A stretch of DNA of 64,000 bases from Adenophora triphylla var. japonica (GCA_022495995.1 JAFEMH010000524.1:124001-188000); one strand, 5' to 3'. Positions 47,699 through 59,170 are shown, counted from the first letter of the stretch. Notes: a model not told the origin generated them from the sequence alone. Made by a program: numbers and translations.

Positions 47699-47976
47699 TA
47701 TGATCATATGCCCCGTCAGCTTCTTTATGCACCCTACAGTACTTAGGTTGCCCATTTGGCGGAGTTGTGGGTCCTCCGGCCCCACACCAGTATCAGTAGG
47801 GCGTCTTTCCACTGCAGGAGGTAGAGGTGACTCTGCCACATCAGCTTCAGTCAGGACAGGGTAGGGAGCCTCAGTTGGTGGGATATTTGAACTCATCAGG
47901 GGGAATAGTTGATCAGGACTGAATGGCCTCATGTAGGGTGGTGTTTCATCAGCTGGTAACGCTAAACAAGGGTTCA
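47699..47976 (-). pseudogene. Exon-like proline-rich fragment (captured, unidentified)
   Basis: On the minus strand, after a good acceptor (CTTTTGGTGTATTGCAG), a 278-base open stretch encodes a Pro/Glu-rich segment (ADETPPYMRPFSPDQLFP, then EADVAESPLPPAVERRPTD). It abuts the opposite-strand exon-like fragment at about 47698, suggesting two captured pieces joined there. Confidence 0.35.
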
Positions 47977-48362
47977 CTGCAATACACCAAAAGAAAAGAT
48001 TAATAACTACACGAAGAATCAGTCCAATTGAAACAATACGTACTATACGTGGAGTGTTCTTAGCTAGCATAAAACTGTTGAAAACAAATGCGGAAAACGG
48101 ATCTTTGCAAACCCACACACCCACAAGGTAAGTAACAAATGAGCACAAGCATAGTGGTTTATGCAAGCAAGAGTAGAAATGTAAAAGATAATACCAATCA
48201 TATTCACTTGACTAACAAAAAAATGCTTACAGGTTTGTTATATTCATGCTCTATAGAGTATACATTTCATGATTAATGATGGTATTAGTATTAGATAGTT
48301 GAATGCACCATTATCTCTTAATTATTAGAGAGTCTGATTTGTTTATGAGTTTGCCTTTTAGG

Positions 48363-48470
48363 TTAGAGTGAAGCTAACAAGTTCTGAAGTGGAGGTTGAT
48401 TTGTCTGTTGATGTTGAATCCCAAAACTATGATTGTGATGCTGAGGAAAGAAAGAAGATGGCGCAGCAGG
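48363..48470 (+). pseudogene. Captured exon resembling RPC5/SIN-like (RNA polymerase III subunit)
   Basis: An acceptor (TTTGCCTTTTAG) is followed by 108 bases encoding VRVKLTSSEVEVDLSVDVES and QNYDCDAEE, then a GTATG donor after AQQ. The pattern VRV...SSEVEVDLSxDVxSxNYD matches what I recall of plant SIN-like/RPC5 proteins, a subunit of RNA polymerase III. Only one exon is present, so it cannot be functional. Identity rests on a short match. Confidence 0.5.
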
Positions 48471-48849
48471 TATGTTTTCATCATGTATCCTGTTAGTTTG
48501 GTTTTCTTGCTATTATTTGGAGATATGTTAGAATGGTTGTTGAAGCAGGATTGGATGTGAAATCGACTGAACTACTGAAGCAAGCTACTTCACATTTCAT
48601 TGGTGTAGGATAATATTACATGTTCTGCATTCTTGACTGTCGAGCTGAGTTTGTGTCACAACCCAAGGGTGGTTACTTGGACTCATGTGAGGACGTCAGT
48701 GGACTGTTTTGGGAGAATTGCGAGAAATCCCCCCACCCCCCCCAAAGTTATTGCTTAGGGTCAATTTCATCCAGCTCTAATCAGGTTGCATTCTTATACT
48801 TTTCTGTCAAGATTTAAAGGAATTTTAGGGGAACTGCTCATATCATCAC

Positions 48850-49225
48850 ATGCATGTATTAAAGAACATTCTGATTGAACATTTAAAAGAATATCTGGGA
48901 TAAGTAAAAACTTTCAAATTTCAGTAAAACACTTAATTCTCAATCCTTATATCACTTTATCCATGTATATTTGTCACTTGACATTGCACTCCCATCAATA
49001 GAAACCATCTATTCGTAAAACATTAAATTTTGGCAGTTGAACATTCCAACTACATAAAAAATCAAATCCCATCCATGTATTATGCATAGGGATAAATTTT
49101 TATTTTTTTTACCATAAGGATAATTTCTGTCTCCACTTTTTGTGGCACTCAAGTTAACTTGCCAAACATGTGCCTATTGCGTTGTATCTACGGATTAGGC
49201 AACTTTCTAATGCAAATACATTGCA
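48850..49225. other. CACTA interior, noncoding
   Basis: AT-rich, no coding or repeat structure recognised. Confidence 0.5.
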
Positions 49226-49231
49226 ACTTAC

Positions 49232-49696
49232 TTAAGCTAACGCTGAAGTAGCTGAGTTGACATCTAAGCATGAGGGGCGCTTGACTGCTCTGGCTGAAGC
49301 AAAGAAACAAGAGGATAATTTGAAGAAGGCCCTTGGGGTAGAGAAAGAATGTGTTGCTACTGTATGTTTTTTTTACCGATTTCCTTTTTGTTCAATGTAA
49401 TGTTGGTGTCGTCATTGTGGCTAATTGAAGAGGGTGTGTAGCTTGGAATGCTTTGCATGAGATGCGTGCAGAAGCAGCGGAAGCAAAGGTTGTTGGAGAG
49501 ATGAAATTGGCTGAAGCACGAAGTACGATGGAAGATGCCCAAAATAAGTTTACTGAAGCTGAAGAAAAGCTCTGGGCAGCTGAATCTTTAGAAGCGGAAG
49601 GGAGTCGGTATCATCGCACTATACATACAGAGAAAGCTGCATGAAGTTAAAGCACGGGAAGATGATCTGAAGAGGCGTTTGACATCATTTTAGACT
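49232..49696 (+). pseudogene. Captured CRWN/NMCP (nuclear lamina-like) gene fragment
   Basis: The plus strand encodes LTSKHEGRLTALAEAKKQED and NLKKALGVEKECVA, then an intron-like gap (49360-49438, GTATG donor). It resumes with ALHEMRAEAAEAKV, then EDAQNKFTEAEEKLWAAESL and, after a frameshift at about 49620, RKLHEVKAREDDLKRRLTSF and a stop. This follows the coiled-coil rod of plant CROWDED NUCLEI (nuclear matrix constituent) proteins, which build the nuclear lamina, residue by residue. Base loss at the second exon start, one frameshift and a stop make it a dead, partial copy. The intron shows the capture was from DNA, not a processed mRNA. Confidence 0.82.
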
Positions 49697-49810
49697 GAGT
49701 ACGTATTATATTCATTCTTCCAGACTCATTATACAGACTGAAGAGGCGTTTGACATCATTTTAGACTGAGTATGTATTATATTCATTCTTCCAGACTCAT
49801 TATACAGACT
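49667..49810. repeat. 71-bp tandem duplication at the end of the CRWN fragment
   Basis: TGAAGAGGCGTTTGACATCA and the following ~50 bases are repeated directly at 49739, with one C/T difference. It lies across the fragment's end and shows local duplication after capture. Confidence 0.9.
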
Positions 49811-50009
49811 TTATAGATATAGTTTATATAGTGCATCAAATAGCATCGAGTAGGCTCTCTTTTTGTATGGATTATTCTCTGGTCTGGCTTCTAGGAATAG
49901 ACCAAACATTTTCAGAAAATGTCATATAGTTAGCATGCGATTTCAGTTTTTCCACATCTTTCTTTTTCCATACTGTCTCCTTTCCATACTGACCCGTGCC
50001 AATGGCACG

Positions 50010-50590
50010 GGCATTTGAGTACTAGTTTATTAACAAAACCAATAATTACTCCTCCTTTTTTCTCTCCTCATTTCTCTCACTTTATTTTTTCAGTTTATCA
50101 CAATCAAGAAACCAGTTCTCTCTCTCTCTCTCATTTCCAGTTCTTCAAAATTGAGATTCCCGTCTCTCTCTCTCTCATTTACCTCCGACAATACCCTCCT
50201 ACGCAGCCGCCTCCGCCATCGCCGGCCACCACTACTTCAGCATCTCCTACCCACCCGCCTCTCTCTCTTCTCAAGGCCGCCTTCATTAATCCCGGCGACC
50301 ACACCCCACCTTCATTAATTTCGGCGAGCAAACCCCACCTTCATTAATTCCGGCGAACAAGAAGCCAAAGCGTCTTTCTGGTGTGTCAAATATGCAGATC
50401 TGGTTCTCCTCTGTTGTCAAATACACTGACTTTGCCACGTTTCTTGACTATGCTTCATCTCGTGAACCCAAGAGCAAAAATTTCCTTGAATCTAGAAAAT
50501 TGGATTGAAAATTTTGTGTTTCGTATAATCAATTTTGAGTCTGAATATTTAGGTTGTAGACGAATATGCATAATAAGTTGTACTGTTTGA
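50010..50590 (+). other. Pyrimidine-rich, 5'-UTR-like segment in CACTA
   Basis: CTCTCTCTC tracts, a proline-rich open frame (QYPPTQPPPPSPATTTS) and three copies of CTTCATTAATYCCGGCGA (near 50281-50355) suggest a captured gene 5' end. No protein family recognised. Confidence 0.3.
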
Positions 50591-50593
50591 TTT

Positions 50594-50660
50594 GTGGATG
50601 GTTGTGGACGGTGGTGGACGGTGGTGGACGGTGGTGGACGGTGGTGGATGATGGTGGAGT
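50594..50660. repeat. GGTGGACGGT minisatellite
   Basis: About five tandem copies of the 10-mer GGTGGACGGT with decayed copies (GTGGATGATGG) at the right. Confidence 0.9.
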
Positions 50661-50879
50661 AAAATGTAACTTTTGAAAAATATAAGGATTGATTTGAATA
50701 TAAAAAAAGTTATGTGACTGATTTGAGAATAAAAAACATTAAGGGACTGATTTGAGAAAAAAAAAGTTAAGGGATTAATTTGAGAATAAATATTTATATA
50801 TTTTTTAATATATATATATATATATATTGAAAAAAGAAATTAAAAAAATTAATAAAATTGTGAAATTATGTAATAAATT

Positions 50880-51188
50880 TTAGGTACTCATCTACTTTTT
50901 GGCGTTACATTAGGTATTCAACCACTTTTTAAATTGGCGTTGCATTAGGTTCTTTTTGGCGTTGCATTAGGTGTTCATATAGTTTTAAAATTGGCGTTGC
51001 ATCAGGTATTTACCTGATGCAACGCCAAAGCTCTGGCGTTACATTAGCTTACTATGTCGTTGCATTAGACCTAATGCAACGCAAGAGAATGCAACGGCCA
51101 TTTGGCGTTACATTAGGCCTAATGTAACGGTTTTTGGGCCCTAATGCAACGAAAATTGGTGTTACATTAGGTCAGAAATGTAGTAGTG
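50880..51188. repeat. CACTA right subterminal repeats and terminus
   Basis: Copies of GGCGTTACATTAGGT and GGCGTTGCATTAGGT, the inverted form of the left-end repeats, running to the terminal CACTA-type inverted repeat. Confidence 0.9.
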
Positions 51189-51191
51189 TTA

Positions 51192-51787
51192 GCTCTTTGC
51201 CTGAAGACATCTTCAGTACAACCTTTCCAAGTCCCATGATGTTGGAAGTGACACCGTTTCCCATACACACCTACTCTCCACTGATAGGAGTGTACGACGA
51301 AAAGCAAAATCTATCAGCACATATGTGGCGGGTAGCTCCAGTGTCTATCCACCATTTATTACCGGTGTCTTCGAAATTTGCTAAGGTGGCTTCAAAGGTT
51401 TCACACACCATTGCTTCTAAATCAAGCCCATTCAGCCTTTCAATAATGGTGACTTGATTTCTGGAGTCGGTCTCTTGAATCTTGTACATTATACAAACGA
51501 GATTTCCATGATTCCATGCCTGTGGCTATCCGTTCTTGCGGATTTGAATCATCATCCCAACTAGCGGGGATACCTTTTTCAACGAATATCTTCAAAACGA
51601 GGTTGGTTAAGAGGTACAACATCTCTTGTTGCCAGCTTTTGAAGTCCGCACCTCCGAACTTCGTTGTTTTCTTGCCAAGTGATGGATAATTCTGAACCGA
51701 AGCGGGCACAACAATCTGGCTCGTTGCATTTATCTGATGAGGGTGGATAACCCCGAACAACTGAGAGGTTTTATTTCCAGCCGACAT
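51192..51787 (-). pseudogene. Copia gag start and protease, copy 2
   Basis: The part of the copy 2 Copia body beyond the CACTA insertion: gag from ATG 51787 (MSAGNKTSQLFG) and protease WWIDTGATRHIC at about 51340, with the same in-frame TAG as copy 1. It matches 27551-28146 almost exactly. Confidence 0.88.
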
Positions 51788-51816
51788 TTCCTTAAAAAAA
51801 CGTAAATTCTTACGAT

Positions 51817-52180
51817 TGTTAGGAAAATTATAACGGAAATTCGAAAAGGCTTTCTTTTGGAAATAACTGAAAAATAACAAAACCGGGGAAATAAATAAAA
51901 ATCAGAAAAACTGAATTAAACCGGGAATGCAGAGAGTCGAGGCTTGTGTTAGACACAATCTCCGTAAGAAATAATTGCCCCGTACTGGTGCTAACGGTTA
52001 CTGACAATCTTCTCATAAGATGCAACGACTTTAACTGTCACTAATAGGAGCACTCCAAATTAACGACTTCGGCAAACAAATCTATGTATTTGGAACTTCT
52101 GGACTTGAAAGGAATTTTATGCTTCAATATGCTCTACTAGGCTATTGGATTTTTGATGACTGACTGAATGAATGAAATTG
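51817..52180 (-). repeat. Copia 5' LTR, truncated at duplication junction, copy 2
   Basis: Same truncated LTR as 28176-28539, ending at the second copy of the ATGAAATTG/ACTGAGGC junction. Confidence 0.85.
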
Positions 52181-52678
52181 ACTGAGGCTTGAATGGTGCT
52201 TTGAGAGGGAGTTGCTTTGCATTGCTAGTTTCCCGTAACTTTGTGAAGGAGGTACTTGTTGGTAATTCTGAAAAGCTTAAGGAGCAGGCATGTCCTTGTC
52301 TTTTATGAAAGTCCCATCCGGTTGGGGGACTGCAAATGTTCCGAGATGATGCATGGCATTTTCGATCCAAGCCTGCTGCTCTTCTTGGCGTTTCTCAAGA
52401 GCCTTGAAAGCTTGCCAAACTTCTTCCATTGTTTGGAAGTTTCCCGGGGGCGGAGTTCCGTTTCCGTCACTGTTATATGTCGATCCTGCCATGGGGGAGT
52501 AGCGGACTGTTCGGACCGCTGAACCGGAAGGGCTGTCGGATCTTGCGACATCGACACTGAAAAGACGGCTCCCGTGTATTCTCAACCACTCTCGGTTCAT
52601 TGGAGGGGGTGACGGGTAAGGTTTAGACTTGGGAAGACCTTTTTTTTTTTGGATAAAGGGGGAAAGCTCATGCGACAT
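52181..52678 (-). pseudogene. Gag-like ORF 5' fragment, copy 3
   Basis: As in copy 2, ended by TAA after KDKDMPAP and truncated at the duplication junction. Confidence 0.6.
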
Positions 52679-53624
52679 GCAGGTTTTTTTTTTTTATTTA
52701 TGTTTTTTTTTGTTGTTTTAATTTACTTAAAACCTGTTTTCTAAGAATCCTATGTTGGTTGGAAAAGATTGCTCTTCTTTTTCGCAACTATGCTAGATCC
52801 TGGTTCAGTGGAAACCATCACTACGGCTATAAGCCCCTCGTTTTGCACCTGTATTTCGACATCCCGGGGTGGACAGCCCCGGGCGAGGGTCCTATAGGGC
52901 AAGCGGTTTCCACCGGCCAAAAGAAAAAATCAAACTTAAGGACCGAGTCTGTCATGTTCGTTTTAATGCGTCGGCCATGTGAATAGTGAATAGAGCCGGC
53001 ACCTGAGTCCAGATCGGGTCAAAAGTTCGGCATGACCTCTCTTTACCTTGCTTGCATAAGGGATCTATGACGTTAGGTGTTGGCTAGGTCATATTGTCAT
53101 GAATAACTTATTAAATGCTTGATGACATGGTGTCATGTGGGCATGGATGTATATCCGGGACGGAGTACTGTCTAGGTGTAGCTTTGGAAATCAAGATCGG
53201 GTCAAGATTTTAGCATGATCTTTCATCGTCTTGCTTGCGCAAGGGATCTTGATTTTCTCGGCTTTGACTCGAATAATGGCCGGCATGGGATATGTATCCA
53301 GGCTTTATGACACGGACTGGGTAAAAATCAATCGAGTATGGACAGAGTGTGACGCAAGCGTGCAGGGTTGACACTGGCTAGGATGGGATGTTTGGAATGC
53401 TCCCGAACGCGTTCGGAAGGCGTCAGGAAGACCAATTGAACTGCAACTGAGACCACTCCGGGTTGACACTGGCTAAAATTCTTTTTCTGAGTAAAACAGA
53501 ATTTTTTGCAGAATTTTTAAATGTATGCACACACACAACAGTTAAAGAAGGGGTAAAATGAAAGTTTGACCCTCATCAATGTTTTAAAAATCTTTTTTGT
53601 TTAAAATTTTTTAAAACAAAATCA
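52679..53624 (-). other. Leader region of the Tat-like element, copy 3
   Basis: Repeats the copy 2 leader. The TATATA microsatellite near 52690 is nearly lost. Confidence 0.5.
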
Positions 53625-53645
53625 TCCCTAGCGAGGTCGCCAAAT

Positions 53646-55044
53646 AAAATTACCCGGATTCGGTTGTGCGGGCCCGGCATCTCACAATTCGAGTCGGGAG
53701 GTGTCGTTGCATTTGTTTGGAGTCGCCACGCCGTTTTGCTATAGCCCAAAACATTGAAAAAAGAATTTGTTTAAAAAGGTTGTTGCGTGATGAGATTTTG
53801 AGTTCGGAGGTCAGGTTACGCCTCGGGAAGAGAATAGCAGAGCTCACCCAAGTCGCCTCGTATACACGAGTCTTTCGATACCCCTCTTTCGTTAAAAGTT
53901 GTGTGTGTGTTTGTGCTTTTAAAAATGCACGCTGAATATGATGTATACATTGTATGCTATGTATTGAAATGAATTGAAATAGTGTTGGAAGGAGGCCTTA
54001 CCAATGTTGGTCCGTGTCTATCTTCCGCTTGGGAATAGTGTTTGAGGGTGAATAGTGCTTTGGGTCAGACCAGGATTGCCTCGGGATGTACCGGTGTCTG
54101 CGGACAGAGCTTCAACGTGTCTCGGGAATGTTAGGTGTGTCTGCGGACATAGCTTCGGCATGCTTCGGGATCGCTGTGTGGATTCGGGCAGAGGTTCGGT
54201 GTGCGTCGGGATTGTCGGTTGTACTCGGGCAGAGGTTTGGCGTGCGTCGCGATTGTCGGTTGTACTCGGGCAGAGGTTCGGTGTGCGTCGGGATGCCTTG
54301 GGATTTTTGGTTGTACTCGGGCAAAGGTTTGGCGTGCCTCGGGATGCCTCGGGATTGTTGACTGTACTCGGGCAGAGGTTCGGCGTGCCTCGGGTTCGTC
54401 AATTGTGCTCGGGCAGAGGTTCGGAGTGCCTCGGGATGCCTCGTGATTGTTCGGCAAGGCTTCGGGATGGACCGAAATGCCTTGGGATGGACCGTCAAGG
54501 CTTCGGGATGCCTCGAGAGCGCCTCGGGGCTGCTCAGGAGCGCTCGGCTGGGCTTCAGAGCGCCTCGAAAGGGCTCGGAAGGCCCTGGAAGGAACCGAAA
54601 GGGACCGGGATTGCCTCTAAGGGCTGAGAGGGGCTGCCAGAAGGCAAGGGGGAGAGAGGAGAGAAGGGAGGTGTGAAGAAAAAGAGAGGGAGAGCCCTCT
54701 ATTTATAGCCATGGAAAAATGACAAAATGGTCTGCGCGGACCATTCTAGAAAAACCAAATTTTTGGCTGTCCCGAATTTACGGGAATATTGTGGACTTTA
54801 AGAGAATTTTGTAATTATGATGTCTGGGTGCAAAATGGTACGCGCGGACCATTATGCAGGCCAAATATTTTTCGTAATTCCCAAAAAGTCCTCCTGCTTT
54901 ATTTTATCCTAGAAGGGTCCTACCTTGGTTTGATCGGTGGTTTTGGGGTTTTTGAAGGTTACGGGTCTTCGGGATTACGTTTGTGTGAGTCCGTGGTGTT
55001 TCCCGTGTGTCGGATGGGGAGCGATCCAGATTGGATTACTTACA
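53646..55044 (-). repeat. LTR of Tat-like Ty3 element, copy 3
   Basis: Primer-binding site 53625-53642, TATA box 54700-54707 and both near-palindromes are kept. It retains the 43-base repeat unit missing in copy 2. Confidence 0.55.
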
Positions 55045-55772
55045 AGCGGCCAGACACTCAGATGAGGTGGTCGAGAGAAAGGCATAGTCCGGCCTCAAAC
55101 TGGTCATAATAGAAAGTTACCCTGCTGGAGCTCAATCCCCAATAGATCCAAGATTGGCCCTTCATTTGCATCTCGGTGAAATAGGTCAGGTAGAAGTCAT
55201 CTCGTGGGACCTCAAAGAAGTCATGAAGGATTTTGATATGAGATTCAGCATTCTTCCTCCCTATAGTAGGCTTGGTGGCCGCATATCCCTTTTCATTACG
55301 ACCTGGCACTACGGTCGAACAAAACTTGTCCACGATATTGCCGGAGGAAGAGCTCGACGCTGCAGAAGGCGAAGTTGGTTGAGCTTCCATATCTATAGAA
55401 GACACAGAAACAGGGGAATCAGACCTAGTTGAAGTATGTTCTGAGCTATCTAAGGGCGACCTAGATTCCCTTGGGAACGCTAATATCTCTCTAGGAAAAT
55501 GGGGTTTGTTGGACTTAATGTAGAAGATGATAAGATGGTCTATCAATTTGTTGAAGAGGCGGAAGCGAATAATCTGTCGATCATCCGCCTCCAAATCCCC
55601 CATGCTCTCACATGCGGGAAATCCTATTTCACCATAAAATAAACTCCACCTATACAGAATAGTGATACACTCGTCTTTGGTTAACTCTCTCCATGGGCCT
55701 CTAGCCTCTTATAAATCATAAGGTTTACGCAGTTATACCTAACCTCTAGCTCGAAGTCGAAGTCCTAGTCAT
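55045..55772 (-). pseudogene. PF04195-like ORF, broken, copy 3
   Basis: Start at 55772 with the same early stop. The frame from 55603 is the longest of the three (MGDLEADDRQIIRFRLFNKL onward) and reaches the LTR edge. Confidence 0.45.
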
Positions 55773-58256
55773 GGCGGAATAACAGAGAAAGCTCAAAATT
55801 AAACCTAAAGACAAGAAATTGAAGGGTACCTTGTTGATTTGGGAAGAAACGGAACTCAACGATGGAACGGGAAGGTTGATTGGACCGGAAAATCGGACCT
55901 CGATGTTTGGTCTTGCTGGATATTTAAAAGCTTGTGGATTGTAAAGTTTGGAAAGGATTGAAATCCTTCCTTATATACGCCTCCAAATCCTTGCCTGAAT
56001 TGGAAAGGGTGGGGGACATAACCTTTCAAATGTCGGAGTAAAAACTCAACGCCAGTTCCCAATGCAGTTGTCTAATCGCCAGAACTATACCATTAAGGCA
56101 GAAATTACGGCGCAATAAACAGCGTATCCAACCGCCATAAGTCAATCGTCGAGAGCGACCTACATCTACCAAGTCGACCCTCTAGCAACGGGCTACGTAA
56201 GTCATCAAAAAAATTTCCATTAACTTCCTGGTCGACAAAGTCAACACAGAATGTTGGGGTCAGTGAACAGAATAAAAGTGACAGGTCAGGCCCAATCTAT
56301 AAAGCCAAACGTTTTGATCATTCTAAAGGTACAATTAAAGAGTGGGCCTACCCGGCTGTAACAACTCTATCGGCCCAACAGTATAGATCAGTAGACCAAG
56401 CTCATTTTCCGACCTTCCTTGGTCTCGACCTAGCTTCGTACGACTTACGATCTCCTACATGTACAGTATATGCCTAGCCAAGACACGAGGTTAGGTCGAC
56501 CTGGTACACTCTGGCGACCTAGAACAAACAAACATGTGCGTCTATCCACGATTCTATTCGTAACCGTCTCCTACAATCACGGTGACCGTACGCCAGCATT
56601 ATCTCCGCGATCCAAGGGATTAACAATGATTCTATGGCTCCACTAAATATATCATACTACATCCAACGTAAAAAGGTTATGTCATCTTCACTATTTGAGA
56701 TTTAAGTCGTTCAATACATTTTATTACGAACTTAACGCTATATCTTATCATCACGCCAGAGGATATTAGATGGAGACAATCCCGGCTAGTCATTAATTTG
56801 TTCGTGGCTTCAGGTCACAGTTGCTGGATTATAACCTATTGATGTAATAAGGCTGATCCGGAATGTTTCCTGCATCATCACTTGTGATTATCAAATGTCT
56901 CATAATTTATTTTCATTAATATGACTTAAGTATCAAGCGAATTCTAAGGTCCATTTCTTTGGAGTGATTCACAAGTGTTCAATATATTTTTTTGGAGTGA
57001 CTCAAAATAAATGTACACTTTTCTTCATTCGATTGATAAAATCACTTGTGTCAACAATTTATTTTCCAAAATACATATTAAAGTTGTTTGAGAATTTTAC
57101 CCATGAGTTCCTTTTGAGACAAATCACTTCCCCTCAAGTTTTATATTAAATTAAATGCCCCACAAATTTTTATGCAGTAGTATATTATACTGCATACAAT
57201 ATGCAATATTTAAAAATTATGAAACAACATTATCAATATTGTCTCCTTGCCACCAACGCCGCCGTCGACCACCGGAAGGTCATCGAAAATCAGTCGCCGA
57301 AAACCGGACGCATGAAACCGGTCGCCGGTCGCCGCTTGATGTTGTATTAATTATATTCGGTATGCAGTATTATTGTCATGTATGCAGTATGTTTATAAAA
57401 TTATTCAACATGATAATACAACATAAAAGAAACTTATGGGGTATTATGATACTTTTTTAGAAGTTATACATTCTCCCCAGTTGTTTCAACTAGTTTTTAT
57501 TTTTAAACGTCAAATTATTTTTTTTCTAATTTATGTAGCAAATCAATATGTTTTTATTTTTATTTTTTATCATAATATGAAAAAAATGCTCTAATGCATG
57601 GAACATTCAAGCATGTGCCCTGCTGTGGTTGATTTTTTTTGTTTTCTTTAAACAATCTTACTAACTCTTGCACCTACTAGTTTTGACAAGAAGCATGAAA
57701 GTGAGAGAGGGAGACCTTATCTTAGAAGATTCTAAGACTTAGGATTGAATGTTTCTAAGTACTATTCATATCTATTATATATACTTGATTATGTTAACAT
57801 AGTTCAATTTGATTTCTAATTAATATGTTTTATGAATAATTCCTTACTTCTCTTTAATCCCATGATGAAAGAACTAGTTCATATAAAATTATACTCGGAT
57901 AATAAGTGCTCAATTATTTAGTACACATGTTTTACTAGTTTATACATTGTTTGTGGTACGATGAAATTACACAAAAAATATTTGCGTATTAAAAAGTTCG
58001 ACACATATTAAAAAGGAAAAGGTACTCATTAAGGAGATATTGTGGGATAATGAGATAAACATGAAAATGACTGGTTCCATATATTCTTAGGATATATGTG
58101 TATGAGCTTAGAAAATAGAAATGGTCATTAGAATGGAGTGGTTGTGGAAAGGTTCTTTTTCTGAAAAAAAAAAGTAAAAAAAATTAAACCATACTAGTAA
58201 TAGTTTATATTCTAATTAGCTTGTGAAAGATTAATTAATAGTACAAACAATTAGCC
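55773..58256. other. GLP upstream region, copy 3, no gene
   Basis: Corresponds to 8461-10915. Bases 56000-56300 show a cluster of unusual differences from the other copies, including four CGTAA to CAGAA changes. Confidence 0.5.
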
Positions 58257-58264
58257 TATAAATA
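58257..58264 (+). promoter_or_regulatory. TATA box of GLP copy 3
   Basis: TATAAATA 70-77 bases upstream of the start codon, as in copies 1 and 2. Confidence 0.8.
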
Positions 58265-58333
58265 GGCACCATCTTCTTGCTAAATCTCTCACCAACACCA
58301 ATTTAATCAGTTTACTTAATAAAAATCATCAAT

Positions 58334-58464
58334 ATGGGTTTTCACTTAACTGCAACCGTTGCCATTTTTGCTTTGGCCATCTCACTTGCCTATGCCTCTG
58401 ATCCTAGTCCTCTCCAGGATTTCTGCGTTGCTACTAATGACCCCAATAATGCCCGTACGTACAC

Positions 58465-58496
<32 letters not shown>

Positions 58497-59170
58497 TCTC
58501 TCTCTCCCCCCCCCTCTCTCTCCCTCTGGTGTGCGTATATGTGTGTGCATGCACATAAATGTTATATATATAGCTTGCTAGTGATTCTTTTTATGTTACA
58601 TTGAACTAACATGTACGAAAAAACTTGCCTGCAGTGTTTGTGAATGGAAGGTTTTGCAAAGATCCAAAGCTTGCCAAGGCGGAAGATTTTTTCTTGTCTG
58701 GCCTCCACATTCCCGGAAACACAACAAATTTAGTCGGGTCAAATGTTACTGCAGTAAATGTTGCTCAAATTCCAGGTTTGAACACTCTTGGTATCTCTTT
58801 AGTTCGTATTGACTACGCTCCATATGGCCAGAATGCACCCCATACCCATCCTAGGGCAAGTGAGATCCTATTCGTAGTGGAGGGTACCTTATATGTTGGC
58901 TTTGTTACCTCTAATACTGACAACCGTCTCATTAGTAAGATTTTACATGTGGGAGATGTATTTGTGTTTCCGGAGGGTCTTATACATTTTCAAATGAACG
59001 TGGGAAATGCAAATGCGGTTGCCTTCGCTGGTCTCAGCAGCCAAAACCCTGGGGTGATTACCATTGCAAATGCAGTATTTGGATCAAATCCACCAATTTC
59101 TGATGATGTTCTCACTAGAGCTTTCCAGTTAGACAAAAACACAGTTGACCGTCTTCAAGGGATATTCTAG
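58334..59170 (+). CDS. Germin-like protein gene, copy 3 (two exons)
   Basis: Exon 1 58334-58454, exon 2 58635-59170, 180-bp intron with the same splice sites. The encoded 218-residue protein is the same as in copies 1 and 2, with signal peptide, disulfide pair C31/C48, cupin metal ligands H110, H112, E117 and H158, and sequons N69 and N77. Coding DNA appears the same as in copy 2. The intron repeat shares the CACACACA interruption with copy 2. It has an intact TATA box and AATAAA (59399-59404). With three equal genes in tandem, products should be indistinguishable at protein level. Confidence 0.93.

Larger units (their letters stand above)
43918..51188. mobile_element. Non-autonomous CACTA (En/Spm-type) transposon, 7.27 kb, with captured sequence
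   Basis: The terminal inverted repeats begin CACTACTACATTTCTGACCT and match for 28 bases. The flanks are a 3-bp duplication TTA (43915-43917, 51189-51191). The site is empty in copy 1, where GAGAGTTAGCTC is continuous near 27548. Subterminal zones at both ends contain many copies of TAATGTAACGC and TAATGCAACGCC in opposite orientation at the two ends, as expected for transposase-binding repeats of CACTA elements. No transposase ORF is visible. The interior holds telomere-like heptamer arrays, AT-rich repeats, and host-gene fragments with remains of introns. Confidence 0.93.
28537..52177. repeat. Tandem segmental duplication, copy 2 (23.6 kb)
   Basis: This begins at the TTG overlap where a Copia LTR joins the gag-like ORF, and runs to the identical junction at 52178. 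Compared with copy 1 it has a solo Athila LTR instead of the full element, a 638-bp MITE, a 7.27-kb CACTA element and many small differences. Subtracting these insertions and the 8-kb loss reproduces the copy 1 length. Confidence 0.95.

Noticed and set aside
50015..50347. 110-residue proline/serine-rich ORF in the CACTA element
   Set aside because: Pyrimidine-rich UTR-like sequence without a good start context or homology I recognise.
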